Below are positions 4,944-5,303 of a stretch of 5,303 bases of DNA, piece by piece. Below the pieces are notes generated by a model. It searched no databases. It was not told where the DNA came from and saw nothing but the letters and a program-made list of their open reading frames with translations. The stretch covers positions 1-5,303 of the forward strand of contig JAVERH010000143.1 in assembly GCA_034007245.1 (NCBI GenBank), in the 5' to 3' direction. Every line of letters starts with the position of its first letter. Position 1 is the first letter of the stretch. The DNA comes from Anaerosoma sp034007245. Its GTDB lineage: Bacteria; Actinomycetota; Coriobacteriia; Anaerosomatales; Anaerosomataceae. A program made the position numbers and the translations under genes.

Positions 4944-5303
4944 GTGACAGAGCCAACTGGGAAGGGTCCCGCCCCGGATCGCCTTGTCGTCTCGGGGATC
5001 GAGATCGAGGTGACGAACCCCTCGCTTGCTGCGTCGTTCGCCGAGGCGCTCAGGGAGGATGTTGTTGAAGCTCACTCGGACGTCATCGACCAACGGACGG
5101 TGACCGAAGGTGTCCCGGACACCGTGGTCAGGCTTTCTACCCCTCGCGCCGAGGCAGAGGAGCGCATGAGGCGCGAGCTACGGTCCCGGGTCATGGCAGC
5201 CGGCGTCGCGCTCGGCTTCGAAGTGAGCGGTGAGGGCACGTGGGGCTCGGACACCGGGGTCAGCATCATGACGCGTGTCAACGAGCGACGAACCACTCCG
5301 GCG
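4944..5303 (+). CDS. Unidentified protein, N-terminal 120 residues (partial)
   Basis: GTG 4944 follows AAAGGA (4931-4936) by 7 bases, and the frame stays open to the window edge, so the 3' end is missing. Codons strongly favour G or C at the third position, as in the neighbours, which supports real coding. I do not recognise the family. After a short polar start there is an alternating strand-like 'LVVSGIEIEV' at 14-23, a helix-like acidic stretch near 28-44, a 'DTVVRLS' strand at 59-65, a charged amphipathic helix at about 69-86 rich in Glu and Arg, and a glycine-rich 'SGEGTWGSDTG' at 95-105. No membrane segment, signal peptide, P-loop, metal-binding cysteine pair or other clear motif is visible. 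The product is probably cytoplasmic. An overlapping ATG at 4928 in another frame soon reaches a stop and is not a better start. It probably has its own promoter. Confidence 0.75.
   Translation, partial: MTEPTGKGPAPDRLVVSGIEIEVTNPSLAASFAEALREDVVEAHSDVIDQRTVTEGVPDTVVRLSTPRAEAEERMRRELRSRVMAAGVALGFEVSGEGTWGSDTGVSIMTRVNERRTTPA

Noticed and set aside
4752..5093. Minus-strand open frame of 113 codons across the intergenic region and the last gene
   Set aside because: It overlaps the well-supported plus-strand frame from 4944, has no recognisable domain, and its codon pattern follows from the other strand.

Overview
The window reads as a single plus-strand gene block from a GC-rich bacterium. The strong preference for G or C at third codon positions, the GTG starts and the order DUF512 protein - der - plsY - gpsA suggest a high-GC Gram-positive, most likely a deep actinobacterial lineage such as Coriobacteriia, or less likely a GC-rich clostridial relative. 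This placement is inferred from gene order and composition, not from a marker-gene search.

Layout. Positions 1-207 hold the last 68 codons of a DUF512-type (radical SAM/PDZ-associated) protein. It overlaps der (204-1511, tandem-domain ribosome-assembly GTPase) by 4 bases. plsY (1513-2193, GTG start) follows after one base and overlaps gpsA (2190-3212) by 4 bases. After 44 bases comes rpe (3257-3931, GTG start), and after another 54 bases a riboflavin-synthase-family gene (3986-4651). The 292 bases from 4652 to 4943 hold no recognised gene. They contain several strong inverted repeats, a possible 35-residue ORF with a good ribosome binding site, and a candidate promoter. An unidentified protein starts at GTG 4944 and runs off the window end at 5303.

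How the genes work together. GpsA makes sn-glycerol 3-phosphate and PlsY acylates it with acyl-phosphate, which is the entry into phospholipid synthesis. Der, a 50S assembly factor, is coupled to them by overlapping or abutting reading frames. Rpe belongs to the pentose phosphate pathway and links to riboflavin synthesis through ribulose 5-phosphate.

The most unusual point is the riboflavin synthase homologue. Its overall fold signatures and length are intact, but several residues that are near-invariant in the active site are replaced. It stands next to rpe without ribD, ribBA or ribH and without an FMN riboswitch. It may be a repurposed lumazine/flavin-binding protein or a divergent enzyme. 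The structured intergenic region behind it is the second item worth checking.
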